The notes: a model not told the origin generated them from the sequence alone. A stretch of 34,539 bases of DNA from Streptomyces coryli (GCF_011044975.1 NZ_JAAKZV010000066.1:1-34539); one strand, 5' to 3'; positions 1 through 13,678 are shown, counted from the first letter of the stretch. Numbers and translations are program-made.

Positions 1-461
1 ATATTGGCCCCGGCCATCAGACTCACAATCGCCGTATTCGCCGGCACCAGCCGCTCCCGCCCCACCAGTTCCGGCAGCACGCTCTGTGAGCCGACGTCGA
101 AGAACACCGTGGCGCAGCCGTTCAGCAGCACCACCGCGTACAGCTGCGGCAGTGACAGCACGTCCAGCCACCACGCGACGGGCACCGACGCCAGCAGCAG
201 TGCCCGGGCCGCATCCGCCGCCACCAGCACCCACCGCCCCGGCAACCGGTCCACCCACGCGCCCGCCGGCAGGCCGATCAGCAGGAACGCGGCCGTCGAC
301 AGTGCGGCCAGCGCGCCCACCTGTCCCGGCCCCGCGTCCAGCGCGAGGACCGCGAGCAGCGGCACCGCGACGTAGCCGACATTGCTGCCGACGTGGCTGA
401 GCGCGCTGGCGGCGAAGAGGGTACGGAAGGCGGGCAGCCGCCAGGGAGAGGGCTCGGTCAT
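1..461 (-). CDS. MFS transporter, N-terminal part (runs off window start)
   Basis: The first 153 codons of a major facilitator superfamily exporter are present; the rest lies outside the window. Reading from the ATG at 461 the protein starts MTEPSPWRLPAFRTLF, then gives alternating hydrophobic helices (HVGSNVGYVAVPLLAVLAL; a second around AALSTAAFLLIGLPAGAW). These are followed by the cytoplasmic loop WVDRLPGRWVLVAADAAR, the D-R-x-G-R-like motif A between helices 2 and 3. This pattern resembles the MFS_3/enterobactin-exporter-like group. It is divergent from an ArsR-type regulator 55 bp away, a layout common for efflux pumps with a local repressor. Substrate unknown; drug or metabolite efflux is an inference. 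Confidence 0.85.
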   Translation of the reverse strand, partial: MTEPSPWRLPAFRTLFAASALSHVGSNVGYVAVPLLAVLALDAGPGQVGALAALSTAAFLLIGLPAGAWVDRLPGRWVLVAADAARALLLASVPVAWWLDVLSLPQLYAVVLLNGCATVFFDVGSQSVLPELVGRERLVPANTAIVSLMAGAN

Positions 462-492
462 GCGCGCCACGGTGCGCGAAGTCCCCTCCTCC

Positions 493-509
493 GCCTATTG
501 ATTTAGGCT
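493..509 (+). promoter_or_regulatory. Putative operator and leaderless -10 box between MFS and ArsR-type genes
   Basis: The perfect inverted repeat GCCTA-N6-TAGGC lies at 493-508. TAGGCT at 504-509 fits the actinobacterial -10 consensus TANNNT and ends 7 nt before the ATG at 517. There is no Shine-Dalgarno sequence, so the regulator transcript is probably leaderless. A repressor bound to the repeat would cover the -10, consistent with autoregulation. The -35 is not clear. Confidence 0.45.
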
Positions 510-516
510 GCGCTGA

Positions 517-1518
517 ATGATCGAGATGGAGTTCGACGCGGAGGACGTGGCCCGTACCCGCTTCGCGCTCTCCCCGCTGTGGGAGGTGGTGGCGAGCGTC
601 CGGGTGCTCAAGGGCGCGGACGAGCACGGCATGCACCGCGCCTGGGCCGAGCAGGTACGACCCCGCCTGGCGGCCGCCGACGCCGACCTGACCCCGCTCT
701 TCGATCTGGTGCCCGTGCCCCCGAATCCGCGCTGGACCGGGACCCTGCCGGGCTTCCTCTGCCCGTCGCCCTCCACCCCGCTGCCGTCGCTCGCCGTCGA
801 GCTGGCGACGATCCGGACCACCCCGCCCGAGCAGTTGCGCACCAGCGCCGACGTGCCGCCGCAGCGGCTGGCCGCGCTGCACGCGGACTCGGCGGGAGAG
901 CTGAGCCGGCTGGCGGACGTCATCGAGACGTACTGGGAGCTGGCCCTGGCCCCGTACTGGCCGCGCATCCTCACCCTGCTGGAGAGCGACATCCGTTACC
1001 GCGCCGACCGCCTGGTCGAGGGCGGCGCCCGGCACCTGCTGGCGGACCTGGACCCGCAGGTCACCTGGGCCGACGGCGACGGCGGGAGCGCCACGCTGCA
1101 CCTGGAGCACCGCGCCGTTAGCGTGGCCCGGCGGCTCGGCGGGCGCGGGCTGCTGCTGGTGCCGTCGGCGTTCGTCTGGCCGCGGGTCTTCACCGTCGTC
1201 ACCGAGCCGTGGCAGCCGACGCTGCGCTACCCGCCGCGCGGCGTCGGCACGCTCTGGGCCGACCGCCCGCCGGCCACGCCCTCCGCCGCCCTCGCGGGCG
1301 TGATCGGCCGCTCGCGCGCGGCCATCCTGACCGAGCTGACGGCGCCGGCGTCGACCACCGAACTGGCCCGGCGCACCGGCCTCACCGCCGGCGGCGTCTC
1401 CCAGCACCTGACCGCGCTGCGCACGGCCGGCCTGGTCGGCGGCCACCGCGCCGGGCGGCAGGTGCTCTACGCGCGCACGCAGGCCGGCGAGACGCTGGTG
1501 CAGGCGGCAGGGGCGTAA
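517..1518 (+). CDS. ArsR-family winged-helix regulator (DUF5937-type)
   Basis: This 333-residue protein has a long N-terminal domain of the kind called DUF5937 (starts MIEMEFDAEDVARTRFALSP, with a typical PLWEVVASVRVLK segment). Its C-terminal winged helix lies at about residues 265-325. The HTH reads TTELARRTGLTAGGVSQHL, followed by a wing ending in GRQVLYARTQAG, which is characteristic of ArsR-like repressors. No metal-binding cysteine pair is visible, so the ligand is probably not a metal. It is transcribed divergently from the MFS exporter at 461 and probably controls it and itself. The start at 517 is supported by the -10 box just upstream and the family N-terminus; it lacks a ribosome binding site. 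Confidence 0.85.
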   Translation: MIEMEFDAEDVARTRFALSPLWEVVASVRVLKGADEHGMHRAWAEQVRPRLAAADADLTPLFDLVPVPPNPRWTGTLPGFLCPSPSTPLPSLAVELATIRTTPPEQLRTSADVPPQRLAALHADSAGELSRLADVIETYWELALAPYWPRILTLLESDIRYRADRLVEGGARHLLADLDPQVTWADGDGGSATLHLEHRAVSVARRLGGRGLLLVPSAFVWPRVFTVVTEPWQPTLRYPPRGVGTLWADRPPATPSAALAGVIGRSRAAILTELTAPASTTELARRTGLTAGGVSQHLTALRTAGLVGGHRAGRQVLYARTQAGETLVQAAGA

Positions 1519-1537
1519 TCCTCAGGACCCTCAGGCG

Positions 1538-1951
1538 TCAGTCCCGCGGCTGCATGAACCGGATCATGTTCCCCGCCGGGTCGCGGAAAGCGCAGTCCCG
1601 CATCCCGTACGGCATGTCCATCGGCTCCTGCAGCACCTCGCCGCCCGCGGCGCGGACCTTCTCGAAGGTCGCGTCGCAGTCGTCGGTGTGGAAGTTCACG
1701 CCCCGCAGCAGGCCCTTGGCCAGGAGCTCCTCGGTGGCTCTGCGGTCGGCGGCGGAGGCGTTCGGGTCGGCGGCCGGCGTCTCGAGGACGATCTCCGGAC
1801 CTTCGCCGTCGGGCGACGCGACGGTCACCCAGCGCAGGCCCTCGTATTTGACGTCGTTACGGACCTCCAGGCCCAGGGCGTCGCGGTAGAAGGCGAGCGC
1901 CTTTTCGTGGTCGTCCACGGCGATGAAGCACTGCTGGAGTCTGAGGCTCAT
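1538..1951 (-). CDS. VOC-family (glyoxalase/bleomycin-resistance fold) protein
   Basis: The 137-residue protein has two beta-alpha-beta-beta-beta halves of the vicinal-oxygen-chelate fold. It begins MSLRLQQCFIAVDDHEKALAFYRDALGLEV, the classic first half with the helix AFYRDALGLEV. It ends with FRDPAGNMIRFMQP, the conserved D-P-x-G-N-x-I/L strand near the last metal ligand. Single-module VOC proteins of this size usually act as dimers on unknown small molecules. The gene lies tail-to-tail with the ArsR-type gene and head-to-head with the thioesterase at 1975. The start codons are only 23 bp apart, and both genes appear leaderless. Specific substrate not predictable. Confidence 0.88.
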   Translation of the reverse strand: MSLRLQQCFIAVDDHEKALAFYRDALGLEVRNDVKYEGLRWVTVASPDGEGPEIVLETPAADPNASAADRRATEELLAKGLLRGVNFHTDDCDATFEKVRAAGGEVLQEPMDMPYGMRDCAFRDPAGNMIRFMQPRD

Positions 1952-1958
1952 GAAGGCG

Positions 1959-1968
1959 ACGTTACCGT
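1959..1968. promoter_or_regulatory. Overlapping divergent -10 boxes of two leaderless transcripts
   Basis: In the 23-bp gap between divergent ATG codons (1951 minus, 1975 plus), the minus strand carries TAACGT (1964-1959) ending 7 nt before its ATG. The plus strand carries TACCGT (1963-1968) ending 6 nt before its ATG. Both fit TANNNT, and they share the TA at 1963-1964. Neither gene has room for an upstream ribosome binding site. RNA polymerase probably cannot occupy both -10 boxes at once. Confidence 0.5.
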
Positions 1969-1974
1969 GACCGG

Positions 1975-2430
1975 ATGGAAGAGCAGACCCAGCAGGAAGC
2001 CGCGAGTCCCGAGGTGCAGAAGCGCGTCCAGGACAGCTTCGACCGACAGGGGCTGATGGGCCACCTCGGCGCCCGGATCACCCACATCGGCCCCGGCCGC
2101 GTACACATCGAGCTGCCGGCCCGCCCCGAAGTCACCCAGCAGCACGGCTACTTCCACGCGGGCGCCACCAGCGCCATCGCGGACAGCGCGGGAGGCTACG
2201 CCGGGTACACGCTCTTCCCCGAGGACTCGGACGTGCTCACGGTCGAGTACAAGATCAATCTCCTCGCCCCCGCCGTCGGCGACTACCTGGAAGCGATCGG
2301 GACGGTCCTGAAGTCCGGACGCACCCTGACCGTCTGCCGCCTGGAGGTGTACGGCGTCGAGGGCGATCAGCGCACCCTCGTCGCCAACGGGCAGCAGACC
2401 CTGATCCGGGTGAACCGCCCGGCGGCGTGA
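1975..2430 (+). CDS. PaaI-family hotdog-fold thioesterase
   Basis: This 151-residue protein has the single hotdog domain of the PaaI/YbgC-like acyl-CoA thioesterases. The central helix motif is HGYFHAGATSAIADSAGGYA (residues 57-76). HGYFHAG corresponds to the family's HGG-type signature and D70 sits where the catalytic acid normally lies. The strand VEYKINLLAPAVGD follows as expected. Such enzymes hydrolyse (aryl)acyl-CoA thioesters in the cytoplasm as tetramers. The N-terminal helix (VQKRVQDSFDRQGLMGHLGA) is also typical of the family. The ATG at 1975 has a -10-like box 6 nt upstream and no ribosome binding site. Acyl substrate unknown. Confidence 0.88.
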   Translation: MEEQTQQEAASPEVQKRVQDSFDRQGLMGHLGARITHIGPGRVHIELPARPEVTQQHGYFHAGATSAIADSAGGYAGYTLFPEDSDVLTVEYKINLLAPAVGDYLEAIGTVLKSGRTLTVCRLEVYGVEGDQRTLVANGQQTLIRVNRPAA

Positions 2431-2434
2431 GAGA

Positions 2435-5721
<3,287 letters not shown>

Positions 5722-5725
<4 letters not shown>

Positions 5726-6627
5726 GCACTCGCAAGCACACCGCCCTGCCCAAGGCCCGCACCCTCATCGAGGCGCTGCCGTGGCTGACGAAGCATCACG
5801 GCAAAACGGTCGTCATCAAGTTCGGCGGCAATGCCATGGTCGACGACGAGTTGAAGGCCGCCTTCGCCCAGGACGTCGTCTTCCTCCACCACGCCGGACT
5901 CAAGCCCGTCATCGTGCACGGCGGCGGCCCGCAGATCAGCGCGCAGCTGGACCGGCACGGCCTGGTCAGCGAGTTCAAGGCCGGGCTGCGGGTCACCACG
6001 CCCGAGGCCATGGATGTCGTACGGATGGTGCTGGCCGGCCAGGTGCAGCGGGAGCTCGTCGGGCTGCTCAATCAGCACGGGCCGCTCGCCGTCGGCCTCA
6101 CCGGCGAGGACGCGCACACCATCACCGCCACCAAGCACCAGCCGCTGATCGACGGCGAGCTCGTCGACATCGGTCTGGTGGGTGAGGTGACCGAGATCGA
6201 CACCGGCGCCATCGAGGCGCTTCTCGCCGACGGCCGGATCCCGGTCGTCTCCTCCATCGCACGTTCCCAGGACGACGGACATGTCTACAACGTCAATGCT
6301 GATACGGCGGCTGCGGCACTCGCTGCGGCGCTGGACGCCGAAACCCTGATGGTCCTCACGGATGTCGAGGGCCTCTACGAGGACTGGCCGAACAGCGACG
6401 AGGTCATCAGCAGGCTCACGGCGAGCGAGCTGGAGAAGCTGCTGCCGGATCTGGCGAGCGGCATGGTCCCGAAGATGCAGGGCTGTCTGCACGCCGTACG
6501 CAATGGCGTGCACACCGCGCGCGTGATCGACGGGCGGGTCCAGCACAGCATCCTGCTGGAGATTTTCACGGACGAGGGGATCGGCACGATGGTCGTGCCG
6601 GACGCAGAGGAGGGGAAGGCAGCATGA
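5722..6627 (+). CDS. argB: Acetylglutamate kinase
   Basis: ArgB phosphorylates N-acetylglutamate with ATP, the second committed step. The 301-residue protein shows the amino-acid-kinase fold: [10 protein letters not shown] near residues 30-39 for ATP, and VHGGGPQIS for the substrate. YNVNADTAA marks the acetylglutamate site and SGMVPKMQ lies near the nucleotide. The extra N-terminal helix ([18 protein letters not shown]) is typical of the hexameric, arginine-inhibited form. Feedback inhibition by arginine is therefore likely, in addition to ArgR control. Both ends overlap neighbours by 4 bp, indicating translational coupling in the operon. Confidence 0.98.
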
Positions 6628-7841
6628 CGAACGACGAGCTGACCCAGCGGTGGCAGTCCAGCCTGATGGACAACTACGGCACCCCGCGTACCCCCCTCGT
6701 CCGCGGTGCCGGGGCCAAGCTGTGGGATGCCGACGGCAAGGAGTACATCGACTTCCTCGGCGGGATCGCGGTGAACTCCCTGGGCACCGGGCATCCGGCG
6801 GTGGTGCAGGCCGTCACCGAGCAGGTCCAGAGCCTCGGGCACGTATCGAATCTCTTCATCGCGCCGCCGCCGGTCGCGCTTGCCGAGAAGCTGCTCGGAC
6901 TCTTCGGCCGCCCCGGCCGGGCCTTCTTCTCCAACTCCGGTGCGGAGGCGAACGAGGCGGCCTTCAAGATCGGCCGGCTGACCGGCCGTACGCACATGGT
7001 GGCCACCGAAGGCGGCTTCCACGGGCGGACGATGGGCGCTCTCGCGCTCACCGGCCAGCCCAAGAAGCAGGAGGGCTTCGCCCCGCTGCCCGGCGACGTG
7101 ACCTTCGTGCCGTACGGGGACGCGGACGCACTGCGCGCCGCGGTCACCGAGGAGACCGCGCTCGTCATCATCGAGCCGATCCAGGGCGAGAACGGCGTCG
7201 TCGTGCCGCCGTCCGGCTATCTGGAGGCCGCCCGGCAGATCACTTACGCCACCGGCACCCTCCTCGTCCTGGACGAGGTACAGACCGGCATCGGCCGGAC
7301 CGGCCACTGGTGCGAGGCACTCGCCCAGGGTGTCGAGCCCGACGTCATCACCTTCGCCAAGGGCCTCGGCGGCGGGCTGCCGATCGGCGCCACCCTCGCC
7401 TTCGGCGACGCCGCCGGGCTGCTCCACCCCGGGCAGCACGGCACCACCTTCGGCGGCAACCCGGTCTCCTGCGCCGCCGCGCTCGCCGTCCTGGCCACCA
7501 TCGAGTCCGACGGCCTTCTCGACCACGTCAAGCGGGTGGGGGAGCGGCTGCGCGAGGGGATCTGGCGGCTCGGACATCCGCTGGTGGAGCAGGTACGCGG
7601 CAGCGGGCTGCTGCTGGGTATCGTTCTCACCGAGTCCGTCGCGCCCGTCGTTCAGCAGGCGGCGCAGGACGCGGGATTCCTGGTGAACGCGGCGGTGCCC
7701 AACGTCGTCAGGCTCGCACCGCCCCTGATCGTCAGCGAGGCGGAGGCCGACGCCCTGATCCAGGCGCTGCCCGCGATCCTCGACGCGGCGGACCCGGCCC
7801 AGCTTGCGACGGCGTCAGCCGCCCGATCCACCGGAGAGTGA
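6624..7841 (+). CDS. argD: Acetylornithine aminotransferase
   Basis: ArgD is a class III, PLP-dependent aminotransferase that converts N-acetylglutamate semialdehyde to N-acetylornithine using glutamate. In the 405-residue protein the PLP lysine is K246 in [14 protein letters not shown]. The pyridine-nitrogen aspartate is D217 in [14 protein letters not shown], and [13 protein letters not shown] (about 103-115) binds the phosphate. Related ArgD enzymes can also act on succinyl-diaminopimelate, so a double role in lysine synthesis is possible. The start overlaps argB by 4 bp; the stop is 4 nt before argR. Confidence 0.97.
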   Translation: MTNDELTQRWQSSLMDNYGTPRTPLVRGAGAKLWDADGKEYIDFLGGIAVNSLGTGHPAVVQAVTEQVQSLGHVSNLFIAPPPVALAEKLLGLFGRPGRAFFSNSGAEANEAAFKIGRLTGRTHMVATEGGFHGRTMGALALTGQPKKQEGFAPLPGDVTFVPYGDADALRAAVTEETALVIIEPIQGENGVVVPPSGYLEAARQITYATGTLLVLDEVQTGIGRTGHWCEALAQGVEPDVITFAKGLGGGLPIGATLAFGDAAGLLHPGQHGTTFGGNPVSCAAALAVLATIESDGLLDHVKRVGERLREGIWRLGHPLVEQVRGSGLLLGIVLTESVAPVVQQAAQDAGFLVNAAVPNVVRLAPPLIVSEAEADALIQALPAILDAADPAQLATASAARSTGE

Positions 7842-7845
7842 CGAG

Positions 7846-8373
7846 ATGCCCGAAGAGGAGCAGAGCGGTCCGCAGGTGCCGCAGACGCGTACGGCGCGCC
7901 ATCGCCGGATCGTGGACATCCTCAACCGGCAGCCGGTGCGTTCGCAGAGCCAGCTCGCCAAGCTGCTCGCCGACGACGGCCTGACCGTCACCCAGGCGAC
8001 GCTGTCGCGGGACCTGGACGAGCTGGGTGCGGTGAAGATCCGTAACACCGGTGGCGAGCTGATCTACGCGGTGCCCTCGGAGGGCGGCTTCCGCACCCCG
8101 CACGCCCCGCTGGGCGAGTCGGCGAAGGAGGAGCGGCTGCAGCGGCTCGCCGGGGAGCTGCTGATCTCGGCGGAGTCCTCGGCGAACATCGTGGTGCTGC
8201 GCACCCCGCCGGGCGCCGCGCAGTTCCTCGCCTCCGCCATCGACCAGGCCGAGCTGCACGCCATCCTCGGCTCCATCGCCGGCGACGACACCCTGATGCT
8301 CATCAGCCGCGATCCGGCCGGTGGCCAGGAACTCGCCGACCACCTGCTGAAGCTGGCCCAGCGCAATCACTGA
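7846..8373 (+). CDS. argR: Arginine repressor
   Basis: ArgR is the hexameric repressor that senses arginine and binds the boxes before argC and argG. This 175-residue protein has the N-terminal winged helix ([20 protein letters not shown], then [12 protein letters not shown]). Its C-terminal trimerisation and arginine-binding domain ends with [14 protein letters not shown]; the GDD aspartates contact arginine. The start at 7846 follows GGAG at 7832-7835 and gives the normal family length. As the last gene of the operon it repressors its own synthesis, giving negative feedback. A strong terminator follows. Confidence 0.97.
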   Translation: MPEEEQSGPQVPQTRTARHRRIVDILNRQPVRSQSQLAKLLADDGLTVTQATLSRDLDELGAVKIRNTGGELIYAVPSEGGFRTPHAPLGESAKEERLQRLAGELLISAESSANIVVLRTPPGAAQFLASAIDQAELHAILGSIAGDDTLMLISRDPAGGQELADHLLKLAQRNH

Positions 8374-8382
8374 GCCGGGTGA

Positions 8383-8410
8383 CCGCCGGGTGCGTCGCGC
8401 ACCCGGACGG
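8383..8410 (+). terminator. Intrinsic-type terminator after argR
   Basis: A hairpin of 12 bp with one bulged A (8407): the inner stem CCGGGTGCG / CGCACCCGG closes a TCG loop, flanked by CCG/CGG. It starts 10 nt after the argR stop. No T-run follows, as is usual for Streptomyces terminators. Confidence 0.75.
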
Positions 8411-8436
8411 CGGCCCCGGCTAGTGGACTGGCGGCC

Positions 8437-8979
8437 ATGGCCACCACCCCCCGCGAATTCGACCTGAGCTTCGCCGCCGCCCAGCCGCGCACGGCCACCA
8501 CCCGCGATGTCGGGCTGCTCCTGCTGCGCCTCGCACTCGGCGTGATCATGGTCGCGCACGGCACCCAGAAGCTCTTCGGCTATTTCGGCGGCCCCGGTCT
8601 CGACGGGGCCGCCAAGGGCTTCAGGGCCATGGGCTATCCGGCGAGCAAGTCGATGGCGACCGTCGCGGGCCTCACCGAGACCCTCGGCGGCGTCGGGCTG
8701 ATCTTCGGCTTCATCACGCCGCTCGCGGCGGCGGCCGTCATGGGCACGATGATCAACGCGATCGGCGTCCGCTGGGGCGCCTTCTTCGCGCCGGCGGGCA
8801 TGGAGTACGAGCTGCTGCTCGCCGCCGCGGCCGCCGCGCTCTGCCTCACCGGCCCCGGCCGGCTCTCCGTCGACAACTGGCTGCCGCGGCTGCGCGACGA
8901 GTCGCGCGCCGGTCACCGGTGGGTGGCGCTGGCGCTGGGGGCCCTGCTGGCGGCTGTCGCGCTGATCGTCAGGAACTGA
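8437..8979 (+). CDS. DoxX-family integral membrane protein
   Basis: This 180-residue protein carries four to five hydrophobic helices with the DoxX signature. LLLLRLALGVIMVAHGTQKLFGYFGG (written here as its two parts, LLLLRLALGVIMVAHG then TQKLFGYFGG, residues 28-53) is the defining first helix. It is followed by GLTETLGGVGLIFGFITPLA and a C-terminal anchor (LALGALLAAVALIV). DoxX proteins are linked in other actinobacteria to redox and thiosulfate or detoxification complexes; here only the family can be stated. It stands after the argR terminator and probably has its own promoter. Its end overlaps the convergent flavin-binding gene by 11 bp. Confidence 0.85.
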   Translation: MATTPREFDLSFAAAQPRTATTRDVGLLLLRLALGVIMVAHGTQKLFGYFGGPGLDGAAKGFRAMGYPASKSMATVAGLTETLGGVGLIFGFITPLAAAAVMGTMINAIGVRWGAFFAPAGMEYELLLAAAAAALCLTGPGRLSVDNWLPRLRDESRAGHRWVALALGALLAAVALIVRN

Positions 8980-9583
8980 CGGCCTCGTCCGGCGCCTCCG
9001 GCTGCGGCGGCAGCGGAAGCGGCAGCCCCGGCAGGCCGTCCATGCTGGTCCCGATCCACTCCTTCTTCTCCAGGTACGCGCCGAGCTGGGCGTCGTCCTT
9101 GCGCTCGAAGAACTTGCGGTGCAGGTCGCGGTCCTCGTCGTACGTCATGAACGGCACGGCATAGCCGCAGGTGTCCCGGATCAGCTCGGCATGCACGACG
9201 ACGATCGCGCGCAGGCCGTTCGCGTACGGGTCCTCGACCCTGGGGAAGTGCCGCAGCAGCTCGGTGAAGCGCGGGTCGTCGCGGAAGACCGGCTCGCCGC
9301 GGCCGTGCACGCGGACGATGTCCGGCGGGCCCTGGAAGGCGCACCACATGAGGGTGATGCGGCCGTTCTCGCGGAGGTGGGCGACGGTCTCGGCGTTGGA
9401 GCCTGAGAAGTCGAGGTAGGCGACGGTGTGCTCGTCGAGGACGGCGAGGGAGCCCGATACGCCCTTGGGAGAGAGGTTCACGGTGCCGTCGGCGGCGAGC
9501 GGCGCGGTGGCGGTGAAGAAGATGTGCTGCGCCTCTATGAACTCCCGCAGCCGGCCCTCGATGCGTTCGTGTGTCTTTCCCAT
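8969..9583 (-). CDS. Pyridoxamine 5'-phosphate oxidase-family flavin-binding protein
   Basis: The 204-residue protein has the split-barrel FMN-binding fold. Diagnostic stretches are FFTATAPLAADGTVNLSPKG near the N-terminus, VAYLDFSGSNAETVAHLREN in the middle and ITLMWCAFQGPPDIVRVHGR after it. The last contains the strand that usually contacts the flavin phosphate. The C-terminal tail is Pro/Leu-rich and probably unstructured. It is not a true PdxH; members of this group reduce or bind unknown substrates with FMN or F420. It reads away from argG, whose promoter lies 27 bp upstream, and overlaps doxX tail-to-tail. The role in arginine metabolism is probably nil. Confidence 0.85.
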   Translation of the reverse strand: MGKTHERIEGRLREFIEAQHIFFTATAPLAADGTVNLSPKGVSGSLAVLDEHTVAYLDFSGSNAETVAHLRENGRITLMWCAFQGPPDIVRVHGRGEPVFRDDPRFTELLRHFPRVEDPYANGLRAIVVVHAELIRDTCGYAVPFMTYDEDRDLHRKFFERKDDAQLGAYLEKKEWIGTSMDGLPGLPLPLPPQPEAPDEAVSS

Positions 9584-9609
9584 GGGGTGGATCCTCTCAC
9601 CGGGCCAGG

Positions 9610-9644
9610 TTGACGATTCATGCGGGGTTCTGCATACTCATGCA
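9610..9644 (+). promoter_or_regulatory. argG promoter with two ArgR boxes
   Basis: TTGACG (9610-9615), a 17-nt spacer and CATACT (9633-9638) form the promoter. The box TGCATactcATGCA (9631-9644) matches TGNAT-N4-ATNCA perfectly and covers the -10. A weaker box, TGACGattcATGCG (9611-9624), covers the -35. The 20-bp spacing is the same as at argC, showing that one regulator controls both units. Confidence 0.85.
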
Positions 9645-9676
9645 TAGCAGCGCATGAATTCGTTAGAGGAGACACC

Positions 9677-10873
9677 GTGACTGAGCGCGTCGTACTCGCC
9701 TACTCCGGCGGCCTGGACACGTCCGTCGCCATCGGCTGGATCGCCGAGGAGACCGGAGCCGAGGTGATCGCCGTGGCCGTGGACGTCGGCCAGGGCGGTG
9801 AGGATCTCGACGTGATCCGTAAGCGCGCGCTCGCCTGTGGCGCGGTCGAGGCCGAGGTCGCGGACGCGAAGGACGAGTTCGCCGACGAGTACTGCCTGCC
9901 GGCGATCAAGGCGAACGCCCTGTACATGGACAAGTACCCGCTGGTCTCCGCGCTGTCCCGGCCCACCATCGTCAAGCACCTGGTGGCCGCCGCCAAGAAG
10001 CACGGCGCCACCACGGTCGCGCACGGCTGCACCGGCAAGGGCAACGACCAGGTCCGGTTCGAGGCCGGCATCGTCGCGCTGGCGCCGGAGCTGAAGTGCA
10101 TCGCCCCCGTCCGGGACTACGCGATGACCCGGGACAAGGCGATCGCCTTCTGCGAGGAGAAGCAGCTCCCGATCGCGACCTCGAAGAAGTCGCCGTACTC
10201 CATCGACCAGAACGTCTTCGGCCGGGCCGTCGAGACCGGCTTCCTCGAGGACATCTGGAACGCCCCCATCGAGGACGTCTACGAGTACACCCAGAACCCG
10301 GCCGCCCAGCGGGAGGCCGACGAGGTCGTCATCACCTTCAAGCAGGGCGTCCCGGTCGCCCTCGACGGCAAGCCGGTCACGGTGCTGCAGGCCATCCAGC
10401 AGCTCAACGAGCGGGCGGGGGCGCAGGGCATCGGCCGGATCGACATGGTCGAGGACCGGCTCGTCGGGATCAAGTCCCGGGAGGTCTACGAGGCCCCCGG
10501 CGCGATCGCGCTGATCACCGCGCACCAGGAGCTGGAGAACGTCACCGTCGAGCGGGAGCTGGCGCGCTACAAGCGGCAGGTCGAGCAGCGGTGGGGCGAG
10601 CTGGTCTACGACGGCCTGTGGTTCTCGCCGCTGAAGCGGGCGCTGGACGGGTTCATCAACGAGGCGAACCAGCACGTGTCCGGTGACATCCGGATGACGC
10701 TGCACGGGGGCCGCGCGGTGGTGACCGGGCGGCGGTCGGACGAGTCGCTGTACGACTTCAACCTGGCGACGTATGACACGGGCGACACCTTCGACCAGTC
10801 GAAGGCGCAGGGGTTCATCGACATCTTCGGGCTGAGCCAGAAGATCGCGGCGAAGCGCGATCTGGCGCAGTAG
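9677..10873 (+). CDS. argG: Argininosuccinate synthase
   Basis: ArgG joins citrulline and aspartate with ATP to make argininosuccinate. The 398-residue protein begins [20 protein letters not shown] with the P-loop-like AYSGGLDTS (8-16) that binds ATP. It contains [16 protein letters not shown], which marks the citrulline and aspartate site, and ends with the usual C-terminal oligomerisation helix. The GTG at 9677 follows AGAGGAG (9666-9672) at the normal distance. Earlier in-frame starts lie in the ArgR-bound promoter and are rejected. It stands 52 bp before argH and probably shares its transcript. Confidence 0.98.
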   Translation: MTERVVLAYSGGLDTSVAIGWIAEETGAEVIAVAVDVGQGGEDLDVIRKRALACGAVEAEVADAKDEFADEYCLPAIKANALYMDKYPLVSALSRPTIVKHLVAAAKKHGATTVAHGCTGKGNDQVRFEAGIVALAPELKCIAPVRDYAMTRDKAIAFCEEKQLPIATSKKSPYSIDQNVFGRAVETGFLEDIWNAPIEDVYEYTQNPAAQREADEVVITFKQGVPVALDGKPVTVLQAIQQLNERAGAQGIGRIDMVEDRLVGIKSREVYEAPGAIALITAHQELENVTVERELARYKRQVEQRWGELVYDGLWFSPLKRALDGFINEANQHVSGDIRMTLHGGRAVVTGRRSDESLYDFNLATYDTGDTFDQSKAQGFIDIFGLSQKIAAKRDLAQ

Positions 10874-10913
10874 CCTCGCCGCCATACGCGACACCCGCCC
10901 CCGAAAGATTTAG

Positions 10914-12353
<1,440 letters not shown>

Positions 12354-12367
12354 GCGGCACCACTCAC

Positions 12368-13678
12368 TCAGTGCGCCACCGGCGCCCTGCCGAGGTCGTG
12401 CTCGGGGACGCCCAGCCGGACGGCGTCCCGCTGCGGGCGCAGGAAGGCGGTGGCCAGCGCTCCGCCCACGGCCAGCAGAGCGGCGGTGAGCAGCCAGCCG
12501 TTGCGGTAGCCCGTGTCCGCGCTGGGCGCGGCGTCGACGATACGGCCCAGGACCGCCGGCGCGAGGACGCCACCCAGCGCGAAGACGGCGGTGAGCGCGC
12601 CCAGCACGATGCCGCGCTGGGAAGGCGGCGTGATCCGGGCGCAGGCGGTGGCGCCCACCGTCATCATCACCATGGCCAAGGACAGCGGGCCGAACATCAA
12701 AACCGTGGTCAGCCAGGGGGTGTCGGACAGCGCGAAGAGCGCCACCGCCGCCGCCGAGCCGAGCATCAGCAAACCCGCGCCGGCGCCCTGCCGCACCCGG
12801 GGAGCGGCCCGGCCGTCGCGGGTCGCCGACCGCTGCGCGAGCAGTCCGTGCAGCAGCAGCGCCGCGCCGTTGGTGAGCGCCACCGCGCCGACGGCCAGGC
12901 CGGCCTGGCGGCCGCTCCAGCCCATGACCGTCTCCAGATAGTCCGGCGCCCAGGTGAGCTTGGCGCTCATCAGCCAGTACGCCGCGAAGGTGGCGACGCA
13001 GGCGCTCAGGAACGTGCCGGAGGCCAGGATCCGGCGCAGCGGCAGCTCGGGCTGTGTGCCGTCAGCCCCTCCCACACCGTCCTCCGCCGCCGTCCCCGCC
13101 TCCGGCGCGAGCGGCCCCTCCGTCCCGTACCGCCACCACACCGCCGCCCACACCAGACCGATCAGGCCGACCGCCCCGAAGGCCCACCGCCAGCCCCACC
13201 ACTCGATCACCAGCGACAGCGTCGGCGCCGCGACCGCCACCCCGGCCGCCGCGCCGGCCATCAGGATCGCCGTGGGCAGCGTCCGGTCGCGCTGCGCGAA
13301 CCAGCCGTACACATGGTGGACGGCCACCGGCGCGGCCGGCCCCTCCGCCGCGCCCAGCAGCAGCCGGGTCGCCACCAGCGTCGCGAACCCGGCCCCCGCC
13401 CACAGCATCGGCAGCTGGGCGGCTGACCACAGCAGCGCCATCGCCAGCAGCAGCACGGTCGTCCGCACCGTACGGGTCAGATACGACACCCCGAGCGCGG
13501 CCAGCGAGAAGAGCGCGAAGAACGCGGACTGGGCGGTGCCGAACTGCTGCCGGGAGATGTCCAGGTCCCGCATCAGGTCAGGTCCCGCCAGGCCGAGCAC
13601 CGCCTTGTCGGCGAAGTTGACCAGCATGAACACCAGCAGCAGCCAGGTGGTGCCCCACGGAGAGCGCGGCCCGGCCAT
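12368..13678 (-). CDS. MFS transporter, probable substrate importer
   Basis: A 436-residue membrane protein with about twelve hydrophobic helices. The N-terminal part reads GTTWLLLVFMLVNFADKAVL, then DLDISRQQFGTAQSAFFALF, the latter typical of the anion:cation symporter (ACS) branch of MFS, as in tartrate and phthalate importers. The central loop (about residues 195-215) is rich in Gly, Ala and Glu. Its ATG at 13678 overlaps the stop of the metallo-hydrolase upstream (TGATG), so the two form an operon and the transporter probably imports that enzyme's substrate or a related organic anion. The in-frame extension up to 14092 is rejected, as it runs inside the hydrolase gene. Confidence 0.85.
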   Translation of the reverse strand: MAGPRSPWGTTWLLLVFMLVNFADKAVLGLAGPDLMRDLDISRQQFGTAQSAFFALFSLAALGVSYLTRTVRTTVLLLAMALLWSAAQLPMLWAGAGFATLVATRLLLGAAEGPAAPVAVHHVYGWFAQRDRTLPTAILMAGAAAGVAVAAPTLSLVIEWWGWRWAFGAVGLIGLVWAAVWWRYGTEGPLAPEAGTAAEDGVGGADGTQPELPLRRILASGTFLSACVATFAAYWLMSAKLTWAPDYLETVMGWSGRQAGLAVGAVALTNGAALLLHGLLAQRSATRDGRAAPRVRQGAGAGLLMLGSAAAVALFALSDTPWLTTVLMFGPLSLAMVMMTVGATACARITPPSQRGIVLGALTAVFALGGVLAPAVLGRIVDAAPSADTGYRNGWLLTAALLAVGGALATAFLRPQRDAVRLGVPEHDLGRAPVAH

